NCBI GenBank assembly: GCA_017881505.1
Contig: JADGQW010000004.1
Coordinates: forward strand, 1 to 37,214
Length of the DNA: 37,214 nucleotides
DNA from: Gemmatimonadales bacterium
GTDB lineage: Bacteria; Gemmatimonadota; Gemmatimonadetes; Gemmatimonadales; JACORV01
Reading direction: 5' to 3'
Both the position numbers and the translations under genes were made by a program. Positions 8,337 to 16,293 of this stretch are shown piece after piece; positions within the stretch are counted from its first letter, which is position 1; each line of letters starts with the position of its first letter. The notes beneath the pieces were generated by a model. It saw only the letters and a list, made by a program, of their open reading frames with translations. It ran no database searches and had not been told where the DNA came from.

Positions 8337-8357
8337 GCCACCGCGGGGCGCGGTGGC
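8337..8357. other. Perfect 9-bp inverted repeat
   Basis: GCCACCGCG-GGG-CGCGGTGGC forms a strong hairpin upstream of the tRNA-Ser(GCU) gene (minus) and of the hydrogenase operon (plus). No T-run follows on either strand. Confidence 0.5.
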
Positions 8358-8580
8358 AACCCTGCGCGGCGCGCTGCGGAGCGGCGCCTCCCTCCGGCCG
8401 CTCCACATCCCCGCGATCGCAACGACGACACAATCAGTCGTCATTCGATAATGCCGGCGCCAGCAGCGCGTTGGCGCGCCGTCGCCCGAGAACGCCGTGC
8501 GCGGTGGGCGGTGATGTCCCAATCGTCCGGCGCGCGATCGCGCTCGCGCACGAATCCAGCGGCACACGTGCGTGGAAGTT

Positions 8581-8596
8581 CGGAGCAGGTGCTCCG
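8581..8596. promoter_or_regulatory. Possible operator: perfect 7-bp dyad CGGAGCA-GG-TGCTCCG
   Basis: A perfect 16-bp palindrome with a two-base centre lies 215 bp before the first gene of the hydrogenase operon. The short centre disfavours an RNA hairpin and suits a dimeric DNA-binding protein. There is no direct evidence for a regulator in this window. Confidence 0.3.
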
Positions 8597-8811
8597 TAGG
8601 AATCCCGATGCCAGGCGCGTCGATGGTGCTCAACATCGCCCGAAAGACCTGCATCCGCGCGCCATCGCGTGTGCGTCGTGTGCGAATCCGCGCCTTCGCA
8701 CGGCGCGCGCGAGGGCGCCGTCGGAAGCGCGCATCGCTTAGGGACGCAAGCGGTTCCACGGCATTCTTCTTGCCTTCCTCGGGGCAGTCGCTTTCGCTGC
8801 GAGGGAGCTCC

Positions 8812-10389
8812 ATGAGCACCGCGCTGGCGCCCGCCGACACCGCCGTGAACCTCACGGCCTGTCCGTTCTGTGGTTCGGGCTGCACGCTGACCCTGGCGGA
8901 CGCCGAGGCGTTCCCGGTGCTCGGCGATCCGGTGACCCGCGGGGCGCTGTGCCTCCGCGGCTGGAGTGCCGGGGAGCTGCTCGACTCTCCCCTCCGCGTC
9001 CTCTCCGCGCGGATGCGCATCCGCGGCAGCCCCCTCGCCAAGGCCCCTCTCGAGACCGCGCTCGACCACGCCGCGTCGCGCCTCGCCGCGATCCGCGCGA
9101 AGCACGGACCGGCGAGCATCGGCATCCTCGCCTCCGCGCGCCTCACCCTCGAGGAGCTGCACCTCCTCGCCGGCCTCGCCCACGCCATCGGCACGCCGCA
9201 CCTCGACGCGCTGCAGCGGCTCGGCACCGTGCCGGGCCCGTCGCTCGGGCTCGACGCCATCGCGCTTGCCCAGGGCATCCTCGTCGTTGGCACCGACCTC
9301 AGCGTGCGCCACCCGCAGGTCCACCGCCGCGTCCTCCAGGCGCTCGGGCGTGGCGTGCCGGTGCGGTTCGTCGGGGCGAACGCCGGCCCCCTCGCGACGC
9401 TCGCCACCGAGTGGATCCGCCGCCTTCCCGGCCGCGAGGTGGAGGCGGCAGTGCTGGCGGCGCGCCCCGACGACCTGGTGCTCTGGTCGTCGGAGCTGGC
9501 CCTCCACGGCCAAGGCGGGCCCGCGCTGCGGCGGCTGGGCGGCGCGCACTCCTGGCGTCTCCCCGACTTCGTGAACCAGCTGGGACTGCAGGAGGCCGGC
9601 ATCCATCCGCGCGCGGGCGGCCTCGCCGCGTACGAGATGCTGCAGCGGGCCGCCGCGGGCCAGCTGAAGGCCCTCCTCGTCTTCGCCGACGATCCCTTCG
9701 AGTTCTTCCCCGCGCTCGCCGCGCGCGCCTTCCAGGGCGCCGAGTTCGTGCTGGTGACCGACGCGGTGGCGACCCGCGCGGCGGAGGCGGCGGACGTGGT
9801 CCTCCCCGGGTCGCTGCTCGCGGAGAAGGCGGGCACGCTCCTCGCCGCCGATGGCTCGCGGCGCGCCATCGAGGTGGCGCACGTGGCCCGCGCCGGCATG
9901 TCCGAGGGAGAGGTCGCGCGCCGGCTGGCCGCGGCGTTGGGCGGCAAAGCCGGTCCCGCCCCACGCGCCGCGGCGTTCGCGCCGGGGCCCGACGGCGCCG
10001 CGCCCGACGCCCCGACTCCCGACTACCCCCTCATCGCGGCGCTCGACGGCGCGACGCTGTGGAGCACCCATCCCCTCGTCGGCGCGACGGTCACCGCGCG
10101 CCGGGAGGTGTGGGGTCCGCGCACCGACTTCCCCGACGGCTGGGTGACCATCCACCCCGCCGCCGCGAAGGCCCTCGGCGTGCGGCACGGCTGGACGGTG
10201 CGCCTGGAGAGTGACTGTGGCGGCCTGCTGCTGGCGGTGCGGACGGACCCGCACGCCGCGCCGGGCACCGCCCTGGTCCCGATGCACTGCTGGGAGCGCG
10301 CCGGCACGGCGCTGGGCGCGCTCGAGGTGGATCCGTGTCTCCGCATCCCCGTCTTCCGGCCGCGCGCGGTGCGCATCGGCCGGCAGTAG
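8812..10389 (+). CDS. Formate-dehydrogenase-like [4Fe-4S] protein, catalytic residues lost (NuoG-like)
   Basis: 525 residues from ATG 8812 with GAGGGAG upstream. It opens with the molybdopterin-oxidoreductase [4Fe-4S] motif C17-x2-C20-x3-C24 and C47, then shows the FDH-like segment ILASARLTLEELHLLAGLAH and a C-terminal molybdopterin-dinucleotide-binding-type domain (VTIHPAAAKALGVRHGWTVR). It is about 190 residues shorter than E. coli FdhF. Aligning by eye to the FdhF sequence around Sec140-His141-GPS gives V140-P141-G142-P143-S144 here, and the FdhF CLKG lysine (K44) is R49. The catalytic Sec/Cys, His and Lys are therefore absent. It is probably a non-catalytic electron-transfer scaffold like NuoG of complex I, leading the operon with the HydB/HydG pair. 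Whether it binds any pterin is unknown. Confidence 0.8.
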   Translation: MSTALAPADTAVNLTACPFCGSGCTLTLADAEAFPVLGDPVTRGALCLRGWSAGELLDSPLRVLSARMRIRGSPLAKAPLETALDHAASRLAAIRAKHGPASIGILASARLTLEELHLLAGLAHAIGTPHLDALQRLGTVPGPSLGLDAIALAQGILVVGTDLSVRHPQVHRRVLQALGRGVPVRFVGANAGPLATLATEWIRRLPGREVEAAVLAARPDDLVLWSSELALHGQGGPALRRLGGAHSWRLPDFVNQLGLQEAGIHPRAGGLAAYEMLQRAAAGQLKALLVFADDPFEFFPALAARAFQGAEFVLVTDAVATRAAEAADVVLPGSLLAEKAGTLLAADGSRRAIEVAHVARAGMSEGEVARRLAAALGGKAGPAPRAAAFAPGPDGAAPDAPTPDYPLIAALDGATLWSTHPLVGATVTARREVWGPRTDFPDGWVTIHPAAAKALGVRHGWTVRLESDCGGLLLAVRTDPHAAPGTALVPMHCWERAGTALGALEVDPCLRIPVFRPRAVRIGRQ

Positions 10390-10398
10390 GAGACGACC

Positions 10399-11574
10399 GT
10401 GTCTGACGCGCGCTACTGGGCGAGCGCCGCGGCGCTCGAGGGGATCCTCGACCGGCTGGCGGCGGAGCGCACGCTGATCGGCCCGGTCCGTCGCGGCGGC
10501 GACGTGTACTTCCGGCCGGTGCAGCGGGCGGCCGACCTCTGCCGCGACTACGTCAACGCGCTGGAGCCCCCCAAGCGGTGGTTCCTCCCGACCCCGGAGC
10601 GGCTCGCGCGCTACCGGCTCCCGGGCGGCGTGTCGGTGCCGGGCGGCGACACGCCGCGCGAACTGGTCTTCTTCGGCATCCGCAGCTGCGACGTGGCGGG
10701 CCTGGCGCAGCTCACCCGGTTCTTCTCGGGCGAGACGGTCGGGCGTCCCGACGTCGCCGACGGCCCCTTCATGGCGCGGCGCGAGCGGACCACCATCCTC
10801 AGCGTAGTCTGCCAGGATCCCGCCGAGACGTGCATGTGCGTCTGCTGCAAGGGCGGGCCGGCGCTGGACGCCGGCTACGACTGGCAGCTCACCGCGCTCA
10901 CGAGCGGGTGGCTGATCGAGGTCGGGAGCGCGAAGGGCCGGGAGCTGACGACGCGCTTCGCCTCGTCGCTCGCCCCGGCCGGAGAGCGTCAGCTGGCCGA
11001 GCAGGCCGGGCGCATCGCAGGCGTGGTGGAGAGCTTCCACCGCCACAGCACGCGGCGCGTCCAGTCCATGGCCGCCGGCCGGATGGTCTCCCAGGGCCGC
11101 CTCCCCGAGGCGTTCTGGTCGGCGCTGGGGGAGCGGTGCGTGGAGTGCGGCGGCTGCGCCTTCGTCTGCCCCACCTGCAACTGCTTCAACGTCGTGGACG
11201 CGCCCGAGGCCGGGAGCGGCGTGCTCCCGCCGGCGGGAGGGCCCGAGCCGGCGGTGCCCGGTGGGCCGGTGGCCACGGGGGCGGAAGGCACCTTCGAGCG
11301 GATCCGGCTGCGCGACAGCTGCCAGCTCGCCGGGTTCGTCCGGCAGTACGGCGGCTCGTATCCGCGCGCCACCTGCGGCGAGCGCTGCCGCACCCGCTTC
11401 TTCCACAAACTCTCGTGGCAGTTCGTCGCCCGCGTGGGGACCCTGGGCTGCACCGGCTGCGGCCGCTGCGTGCAGGTGTGCCTCGGCGGGATCGGCATCG
11501 ACGCGGTGTCCCAGCGGATGACCGACGCGCTGGTGGGCGCCCCCGCCGCGGCACCCGCCGCGAAAGGAGCGTGA
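10399..11574 (+). CDS. hydB: HydB-like (sulfhydrogenase beta type) iron-sulfur electron-transfer subunit
   Basis: 391 residues from GTG 10399, with AGGAGA just upstream, nine bases after the previous gene. The N-terminal domain matches HydB of archaeal group 3b hydrogenases: YFRPVQRAADLC, FFGIRSCDVAGLAQL, and a Cys cluster CMCVCC. The C-terminal part holds two ferredoxin-type [4Fe-4S] motifs: C247-x2-C250-x2-C253-x3-C257-P (followed by C260 and C262), and C351-x2-C354-x2-C357-x3-C361. A Cys-containing insert lies between them. In group 3b enzymes HydB passes electrons between the flavoprotein HydG and the hydrogenase. Here it sits in a group 4 operon, so it most likely links the following FAD/NAD(P) subunit to the FDH-like protein or HyfH. 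The residues 275-285 region is Pro/Gly/Ala-rich and looks like a linker. Confidence 0.88.
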   Translation: MSDARYWASAAALEGILDRLAAERTLIGPVRRGGDVYFRPVQRAADLCRDYVNALEPPKRWFLPTPERLARYRLPGGVSVPGGDTPRELVFFGIRSCDVAGLAQLTRFFSGETVGRPDVADGPFMARRERTTILSVVCQDPAETCMCVCCKGGPALDAGYDWQLTALTSGWLIEVGSAKGRELTTRFASSLAPAGERQLAEQAGRIAGVVESFHRHSTRRVQSMAAGRMVSQGRLPEAFWSALGERCVECGGCAFVCPTCNCFNVVDAPEAGSGVLPPAGGPEPAVPGGPVATGAEGTFERIRLRDSCQLAGFVRQYGGSYPRATCGERCRTRFFHKLSWQFVARVGTLGCTGCGRCVQVCLGGIGIDAVSQRMTDALVGAPAAAPAAKGA

Positions 11575-11577
11575 CCG

Positions 11578-12468
11578 ATGGCCGTGGCCACGCACCCCGT
11601 GCACGACGCGAGCGACCTGTACGTCCCGCGCCCCGTCCGCATCCTCCGCGTCCGTGAGGAGGTCGCCGCCGACGTGGCGACGGGGACGAAGCGGGTGGTG
11701 ACTCTCGACCTGGACCGCGGGGACCTGGACTATCTCCCCGGCCAGTTCCTGCAGGTGACGGCCTTCGGCGCCGGCGAGGTGCCGATCTCCATCTCCTCCC
11801 CCGGTGGCCTGCCGGGCGCGCTCTCCCTGACCATCCGCGACAACGGCGTGATCTCGGGGATGCTGGTCGCCTCGAAGGCGGGGGACACGATCGGCGTGCG
11901 GGGTCCCTTCGGCAACCACTTCGACCTCGACGCGCACCGCGGCCGGGACCTCCTGTTCGTGGGCGGCGGCATCGGCCTCGCGCCGCTCCGCGGCGTGTAC
12001 TGGCAGGCGCTCCTCCGGCGGGGCGACTTCGGCCGCATCGTGTTGCTGCACGGGTCGCGCTGCCCCGGCGAGCTGCTCTACAGCTGGCAGTGGACCGACT
12101 ACGAGCGCCAGGGAGTGGAGATCCTCGTGAGCGCCGACCGCGCTGACGACTGCTGGGCGCACGAGGAGCACCCGAAGCGCTGCGTCGGCCTGATCACGAA
12201 GCTGTTCGACGAGGCGCGGATCGCCCCCGGGCGCACCAGCGCCTTCCTGTGCGGGCCGCCGATCATGATCGAGAACGGCGGCCGCGAGCTGGTGCAGCGC
12301 TTCGGCCTGGCGCCGGAGCGGGTCCTCACGACGTGCGAGCGCCATATGAAGTGCGGCGTCGGGAAGTGCGGGCACTGCGTGGTGGTGGATCGCTACGTCT
12401 GCATCGACGGGCCGGTGTTCAGCTACGAGGAGCTGGCCGCGCTCGGGGCGATCGAGCCGGCGTGGTAG
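11578..12468 (+). CDS. hydG: HydG-like FAD/NAD(P)-binding oxidoreductase with [2Fe-2S] cluster
   Basis: 296 residues from ATG 11578 with AAAGGAG upstream, three bases after hydB. It belongs to the ferredoxin-NADP reductase/PyrK/HydG group: an FAD-binding barrel with LPGQFLQVTAFG and the isoalloxazine-contact motif appearing as VPISISS (an R-P-Y-S variant), an NAD(P)-binding fold with LLFVGGGIGLAPLRG, and FLCGPPIMIENGG. The C-terminus carries PyrK-type [2Fe-2S] ligands C259, C264, C267 and C275, with C253 in addition. In sulfhydrogenases this subunit exchanges electrons with NAD(P)H. Its position, two genes before the first antiporter subunit of a group 4 hydrogenase, makes it the likely NAD(P)H entry or exit site of the complex. 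NADH versus NADPH preference cannot be told from sequence alone. Confidence 0.9.
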   Translation: MAVATHPVHDASDLYVPRPVRILRVREEVAADVATGTKRVVTLDLDRGDLDYLPGQFLQVTAFGAGEVPISISSPGGLPGALSLTIRDNGVISGMLVASKAGDTIGVRGPFGNHFDLDAHRGRDLLFVGGGIGLAPLRGVYWQALLRRGDFGRIVLLHGSRCPGELLYSWQWTDYERQGVEILVSADRADDCWAHEEHPKRCVGLITKLFDEARIAPGRTSAFLCGPPIMIENGGRELVQRFGLAPERVLTTCERHMKCGVGKCGHCVVVDRYVCIDGPVFSYEELAALGAIEPAW

Positions 12469-12472
12469 CTCG

Positions 12473-12961
12473 ATGACGCACTCCGACGCCGACCGGCTCA
12501 CCGCCCTGGTGGCGGACGAGGGGGCGCTCGTCGTCGGCGTGGGCCATCCCCTCTGCGGCGACGACGCCGTGGGCTCCGTGATCGCGGGCTGCCTCGCTGC
12601 GCGCTTCCCCGACCGCGTCATCGACGCCGGGAGCGTCCCCGAGAACTTCTTCGGCCCGCTGGCCGCGGTGGAGGGGCGCCCCGTGGTGTTCCTCGACGCC
12701 GCCGCCGGGGCCGGGGAGCCCGGGAGTTGGTGCCTCGCCGGCGCCGATGCCCTCGTCGGCCGTGCCCCCGATACGCACCGCGCCTCCCTGCGGCTCCTCG
12801 CGGGGCTGCTCGCCGAGCGCGCCATCCCGACCTGGATCGTGGGCATCGCGCCGGCATCTCTCGCACCGGGCGCGCCGCTCACCTTCCCGGTCGCCCGCGC
12901 CGCGGACGACCTGGTCGCGCTGCTGACCGCCGCCCTCGTGGAGGCGCCTGTCCATGTCTGA
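12473..12961 (+). CDS. hycI: HycI-type [NiFe]-hydrogenase maturation endopeptidase
   Basis: 162 residues from ATG 12473. It shows the family start GVGHPLCGDDAVG (residues 22-34; the usual Asn of G-N-x-L-x-x-DD is His25) and then VIDAGSVPENF, which matches the PEN motif of HycI. The expected nickel-sensing acidic residue follows in VVFLDAA, and the His lies in DTHRASL. These proteases remove the C-terminal tail of the large subunit after nickel insertion. The large subunit in this operon ends with a HycE-like cleavage motif (DPCFSCTER-M), so the substrate is evident. The gene overlaps the next one by eight bases. The other maturation genes (hypA-F) are not in the window and must be elsewhere. 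Confidence 0.9.
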   Translation: MTHSDADRLTALVADEGALVVGVGHPLCGDDAVGSVIAGCLAARFPDRVIDAGSVPENFFGPLAAVEGRPVVFLDAAAGAGEPGSWCLAGADALVGRAPDTHRASLRLLAGLLAERAIPTWIVGIAPASLAPGAPLTFPVARAADDLVALLTAALVEAPVHV

Positions 12962-14471
12962 CGCCGTGGTGTGGGGATTCCTCCTCCTCGTCCTCGTCCC
13001 CCTCGCGGGCGCGCTGCTGGTCCGGGCGGCGCCGCGCCGGGCCGCCGACACGATCGCGATCGCGACGGCGCTCGTCGTCGCCGTCGTCGCCGTGTGGATG
13101 GTGGCGGCCTACGGGATCCGGGGCGCGTCGCTCCCCCTCGGCGGCCTGGCGGTGGTGGACCGCGTGCTGGCGCACCCGGTCGCGCTCTTCGGCTTCCGGC
13201 TCGACGCCCTCGCCAGCCTCGTCCTCCTCGCCAACGCCCTCATCGGCGTGGCGTGCGTGATCTACGCCTCGGCGTACGTAGGCCCGAAGAACCGCGAGAT
13301 TCCCGCGAGCGACGACCGCCGGAGCTTCTACTTCTGGCTCCTCCTCTTCGTCGGCGCGATGTCGGGGCTCGTCACCTCGGCCACGCTCCTCCAGCTCTTC
13401 CTCTTCTGGGAGATCACCACCCTCTGTTCGTGGGCACTGATCGGCTACTACCAGGAGGAGCACGGGGCGCTCGCCGCGGCGTACAAGGCGTTCCTGATGA
13501 CGGGGGGCGGCAGTCTCGCCCTCCTCGCGAGCGTGATCATCCTCCTCGCGGTCACGGGCTCGGTGGACTTCGGCGCCCTCGCGCAGCTGAGTGCGGGCGG
13601 CCGAGCGGGGCTCGCCACCGTGCTCTGCGTGTTGCTCTTCGTGGGGGCGTGGGCGAAGTCGGGGCAGGTGCCCTTCCACACCTGGCTCCCCGACGCGATG
13701 GTGGCGCCGAGCCCGGTGAGCGCCTACCTGCACGCCGCCTCGATGGTGAACGCGGGCGCGTACCTCCTCCTCCGCGTGGTGACGGCGTCCGGCGCGACCG
13801 GCCCGGGCACGGGGCTCCCCTCCGGCGCAGTGACCCTCGCGCTGGTGATGGGGGTGCTGACGCTGGTCGTCGCCGTGGCGCAGTTCTCCTACCAGACCGA
13901 CCTCAAGCGCCTCCTCGCCCTCTCGACGATCGCGGGGCTCTCGTACGTGTTCATCGGCGCGGCGCTCGGGGCCGCCGGCTCGCCCCTCGCGGCGCAGGGC
14001 GGCGCGCTCCACATCCTCGCCCACGGGGCGGGGAAGGGGCTCCTCTTCCTCGCGGCGGGGACGCTGAGCTACGCGTGCGGCACGCGGAGGATCGCCGACC
14101 TCTCGGGGGTGCTGCGGCGCCAGCCGGTGGCCGCGGTGGGCTTCCTCGTCGGCGCGCTGACGGTGACGGGCGTCCCGCCCTTCGCGGGGTTCTGGAGCAA
14201 GTTCACCCTCATCTCCGGCGCGGTGCAGCTCGGCGGGACGGGCGTCCTCGTCGCGGTCGTCCTCCTCCTCGAGAGCGTCTTCGCCTTCGCGTGGTTCCTC
14301 TGGGTCGGCCACCGCGTCTTCCTGGGAACGCCGTCCCCGGCGGTGGAGGCCTCCTCGCCGCCCTCGAGGGCGATGGACCTGGCCCTCATCCTGCTGATGG
14401 TGCTCTGCCTCGCCGTGCCGCTCGCCGGGCTTCCGCTCGCGTCGGCGATCGGCCTCGGTCCCGGGAGGTAG
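12954..14471 (+). CDS. Antiporter-like membrane subunit 1 (NuoL/MrpA/HyfD-like)
   Basis: 505 residues from ATG 12954, with about 14 hydrophobic segments. It carries the proton-channel signatures of complex I antiporter-type subunits: the TM5 glutamate in LFLFWEITTLCSW, the TM7 lysine in WAKSGQVPFHTWLPDAM, and the following helix APSPVSAYLHAASMVNAGAYLLLR. FSYQTDLKRLLALSTIAGLS then includes the conserved DLKR-LAYST-like motif. The HAA-containing helix resembles MrpA and NuoL more than HycC, though the lysine common in MrpA (MVKAG) is Asn here. It should form one of three proton or sodium channels of the membrane arm. It is tightly packed between hycI and the second antiporter gene. Confidence 0.88.
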   Translation: MSDAVVWGFLLLVLVPLAGALLVRAAPRRAADTIAIATALVVAVVAVWMVAAYGIRGASLPLGGLAVVDRVLAHPVALFGFRLDALASLVLLANALIGVACVIYASAYVGPKNREIPASDDRRSFYFWLLLFVGAMSGLVTSATLLQLFLFWEITTLCSWALIGYYQEEHGALAAAYKAFLMTGGGSLALLASVIILLAVTGSVDFGALAQLSAGGRAGLATVLCVLLFVGAWAKSGQVPFHTWLPDAMVAPSPVSAYLHAASMVNAGAYLLLRVVTASGATGPGTGLPSGAVTLALVMGVLTLVVAVAQFSYQTDLKRLLALSTIAGLSYVFIGAALGAAGSPLAAQGGALHILAHGAGKGLLFLAAGTLSYACGTRRIADLSGVLRRQPVAAVGFLVGALTVTGVPPFAGFWSKFTLISGAVQLGGTGVLVAVVLLLESVFAFAWFLWVGHRVFLGTPSPAVEASSPPSRAMDLALILLMVLCLAVPLAGLPLASAIGLGPGR

Positions 14472-14474
14472 ACG

Positions 14475-16280
14475 ATGGTGACCGCGCTTCCCCCGCTCGC
14501 CCAGCTCCTCGCCCAGTGGCGGCTCGACGCCCTCGGCGCGGCGTTCGCCATCCCGACCGTCGTCCTGGTCGTCGTCGCCGCCGTCTACGCGCCGCCGTAC
14601 CTGGCGCAGGAGCGGTACCGCTCGGAGAGCCCGCGGCGCTTCTGGCTCGCGTACGCCCTCTTCGCCGCGGGGATGCTCGCCGCGGTGGCGGCGTGGGACC
14701 TGCTGCTCTTCGTGGCCAGCTGGGAAGTGATGACCCTCGCCTCGTACGTGCTCGTGGCGCACGAGACGTCGGAAGCGGGGGCGACGCGGGCGGCGTTCAA
14801 GTACTTCGTGATGACGCACGCCGCGTCGGCGTGCCTCCTCCTCGCCGTGATGCTGCTCTGGGCGGAGGGCGGGGCGCTCGGCTTCGATGGGCTCCGCACG
14901 ACGCTGGCAGCGCTGGCGGCCGACCGGCCGCTCCTCCTCCACGTGGTGCTCGGCCTCCTCTTCATCGCCTTCGCCACCAAGGCGGGACTGTATCCCCTCG
15001 GCGACTGGCTCCCCGACGCGCATCCAGCCGCGCCGGCGCCCGTCTCGGCGGTGCTCTCCGGCATCATGGTGAAGATCGGGCTGTACGGCTTCGTGCGGTT
15101 CTTCGTTTGGGGCCTCGCGGCGGCGGCGCCGGCGGTCGCGGCGGCGTGGGGTTATCCCCTCGCGGCCGCGGGCATCGTATCGGCCGTCCTCGGCGGCTTC
15201 GCCGCGTGCGCCGCGGGGGACACCAAGGTCCTCCTCGCGTATTCCTCCATCGCGCAGAGCGGTCTCATCGCCCTCGGGATCGGCGCGGGCCTCGTCCTGG
15301 CTCCGCAGCATCCGGCCCTCGCGCAACTCGCGCTTCTCGGCGCGCTCTTCCATACGGTGAGCGACGCGGCGGTGAAGGCGCTCCTCTTCCTCGTCGCGGG
15401 CTCGCTCCAGTACCGCACGGGCAGCCGGCGCCTCGACGCGATGGGCGGCCTCTTCCACGCCATGCCCGTGACGGCGTGGACGGCGCTCGCGGCCTGCCTC
15501 GCCATCGCCGGCTTCCCGCCGCTCACGGCGTTCACCGGGAAGTGGCTGATGCTCCAGGGGACGGTGCTCTCCGGCTCGGCGCTCCTGGTCGGCGCCGGGA
15601 TCGCGCTCCTCGTGGCGAGCGTCCTCTCCATCCTCTACGCCCTCAAGTTCTTCTCGGGCGCCTTCCTCGCGGGGCCGGTGCGCGCGGGCGCGCTGGAGGT
15701 GCCGGCGGCGATGGCCGGCGCGCAGGTCGCGCTCGCGGTCATCATCCTCGCGCTCAGCGTGACGCCGGGGCTCTGGCTCGGCCTCCTCTCGGGCGCGCTG
15801 CCGGGGCCGACCTTCGGTGCGGCGGCGGTGCCCTCGGGATGGGGCGTGTTCGCCGTCGGGCCGGTGACGGGCTCGTACGCTCCCCTTCTCCTCGTCGTGG
15901 CGGGGGCGTGGACCTGCGGCCTCGCGATGGTCGCGATCGGCCGACGCCGGAAGGCGCCGCGCGCCGTGCGCACCTGGATGGGCGGCTCGGCGCTGGGCGC
16001 GTCGCTGGCGCCGGTCTCCGCGAGCGGGTTCTTCGTGCCGATGCGGGAGCAGATGGGGGGCGCATACGCGGGGCTGCGGTTCCACGCGGTGCGGATGCCG
16101 GCGTGGGTGGTCCCGTCGGTGAACGTGGACCGGTGGGTGTTCGGCCCGGCGGTGCGCGCCGGGCTCGGCGTGGGCGCGGCGCTCCAGCGGATGCACACGG
16201 GCACGGCGCACCGCTACATCATCTGGCAGCTCCTCGGCGCGGCGGCGCTGATCACGCTGCTGTTCGTCGTACGGGCGTAG
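14475..16280 (+). CDS. hyfB: Antiporter-like membrane subunit 2 (HyfB/HycC-like)
   Basis: 601 residues from ATG 14475, three bases after the previous stop. It is multi-spanning, with the TM5 glutamate in LLFVASWEVMTLASYVL, the TM7 lysine in FATKAGLYPLGDWLPDAH, and the HycC/HyfB-like helix APVSAVLSGIMVKIGLYGFVRF. LAYSSIAQSGLIALGIG is the later conserved segment. A long C-terminal extension beyond residue 450 carries additional helices and an amphipathic stretch, as in HyfB/NuoL with their lateral helix. The SGIMVKIGLYG motif points to the FHL-type subunit and not to NuoL. The predicted role is ion translocation coupled to hydrogenase turnover. Confidence 0.9.
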   Translation: MVTALPPLAQLLAQWRLDALGAAFAIPTVVLVVVAAVYAPPYLAQERYRSESPRRFWLAYALFAAGMLAAVAAWDLLLFVASWEVMTLASYVLVAHETSEAGATRAAFKYFVMTHAASACLLLAVMLLWAEGGALGFDGLRTTLAALAADRPLLLHVVLGLLFIAFATKAGLYPLGDWLPDAHPAAPAPVSAVLSGIMVKIGLYGFVRFFVWGLAAAAPAVAAAWGYPLAAAGIVSAVLGGFAACAAGDTKVLLAYSSIAQSGLIALGIGAGLVLAPQHPALAQLALLGALFHTVSDAAVKALLFLVAGSLQYRTGSRRLDAMGGLFHAMPVTAWTALAACLAIAGFPPLTAFTGKWLMLQGTVLSGSALLVGAGIALLVASVLSILYALKFFSGAFLAGPVRAGALEVPAAMAGAQVALAVIILALSVTPGLWLGLLSGALPGPTFGAAAVPSGWGVFAVGPVTGSYAPLLLVVAGAWTCGLAMVAIGRRRKAPRAVRTWMGGSALGASLAPVSASGFFVPMREQMGGAYAGLRFHAVRMPAWVVPSVNVDRWVFGPAVRAGLGVGAALQRMHTGTAHRYIIWQLLGAAALITLLFVVRA

Positions 16281-16293
16281 GAGGGGGGCGGCG

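Larger units (their letters stand above)
8275..8811. other. Long intergenic leader of the hydrogenase operon (537 bp)
   Basis: This is the longest non-coding stretch in the window. The only open frames (for example 8451-8741) are Arg/Ala-rich and lack a ribosome-binding site, so I see no gene. It contains several dyads: a 9-bp hairpin at 8337-8357, GACGAC-N7-GTCGTC at 8424-8442 next to a GATAAT box at 8447-8452, a 12-bp palindrome at 8532-8543, and CGGAGCA-GG-TGCTCCG at 8581-8596. These could serve as promoter and operator sites for the downstream operon. The first part (8275-8300) carries the CCAGACGCCAAG-type repeat words. Confidence 0.5.

Noticed and set aside
8424-8452. Sigma-70 promoter with GATAAT as -10
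   Set aside because: The -10 match is fair, but I see no credible -35 at proper spacing. Mentioned only as part of the leader description.
8451-8741. Small plus-strand open frame in the hydrogenase leader
   Set aside because: There is no ribosome-binding site, it is Arg/Ala-rich with no motif, and it is out of keeping with the neighbours.
8434-12882. Very long open frame on the minus strand opposite the first hydrogenase genes
   Set aside because: It is Arg/Ala/Gly-rich, has no recognisable motif and runs antisense to four genes with clear family motifs. GC-rich codon bias leaves such antisense frames open.
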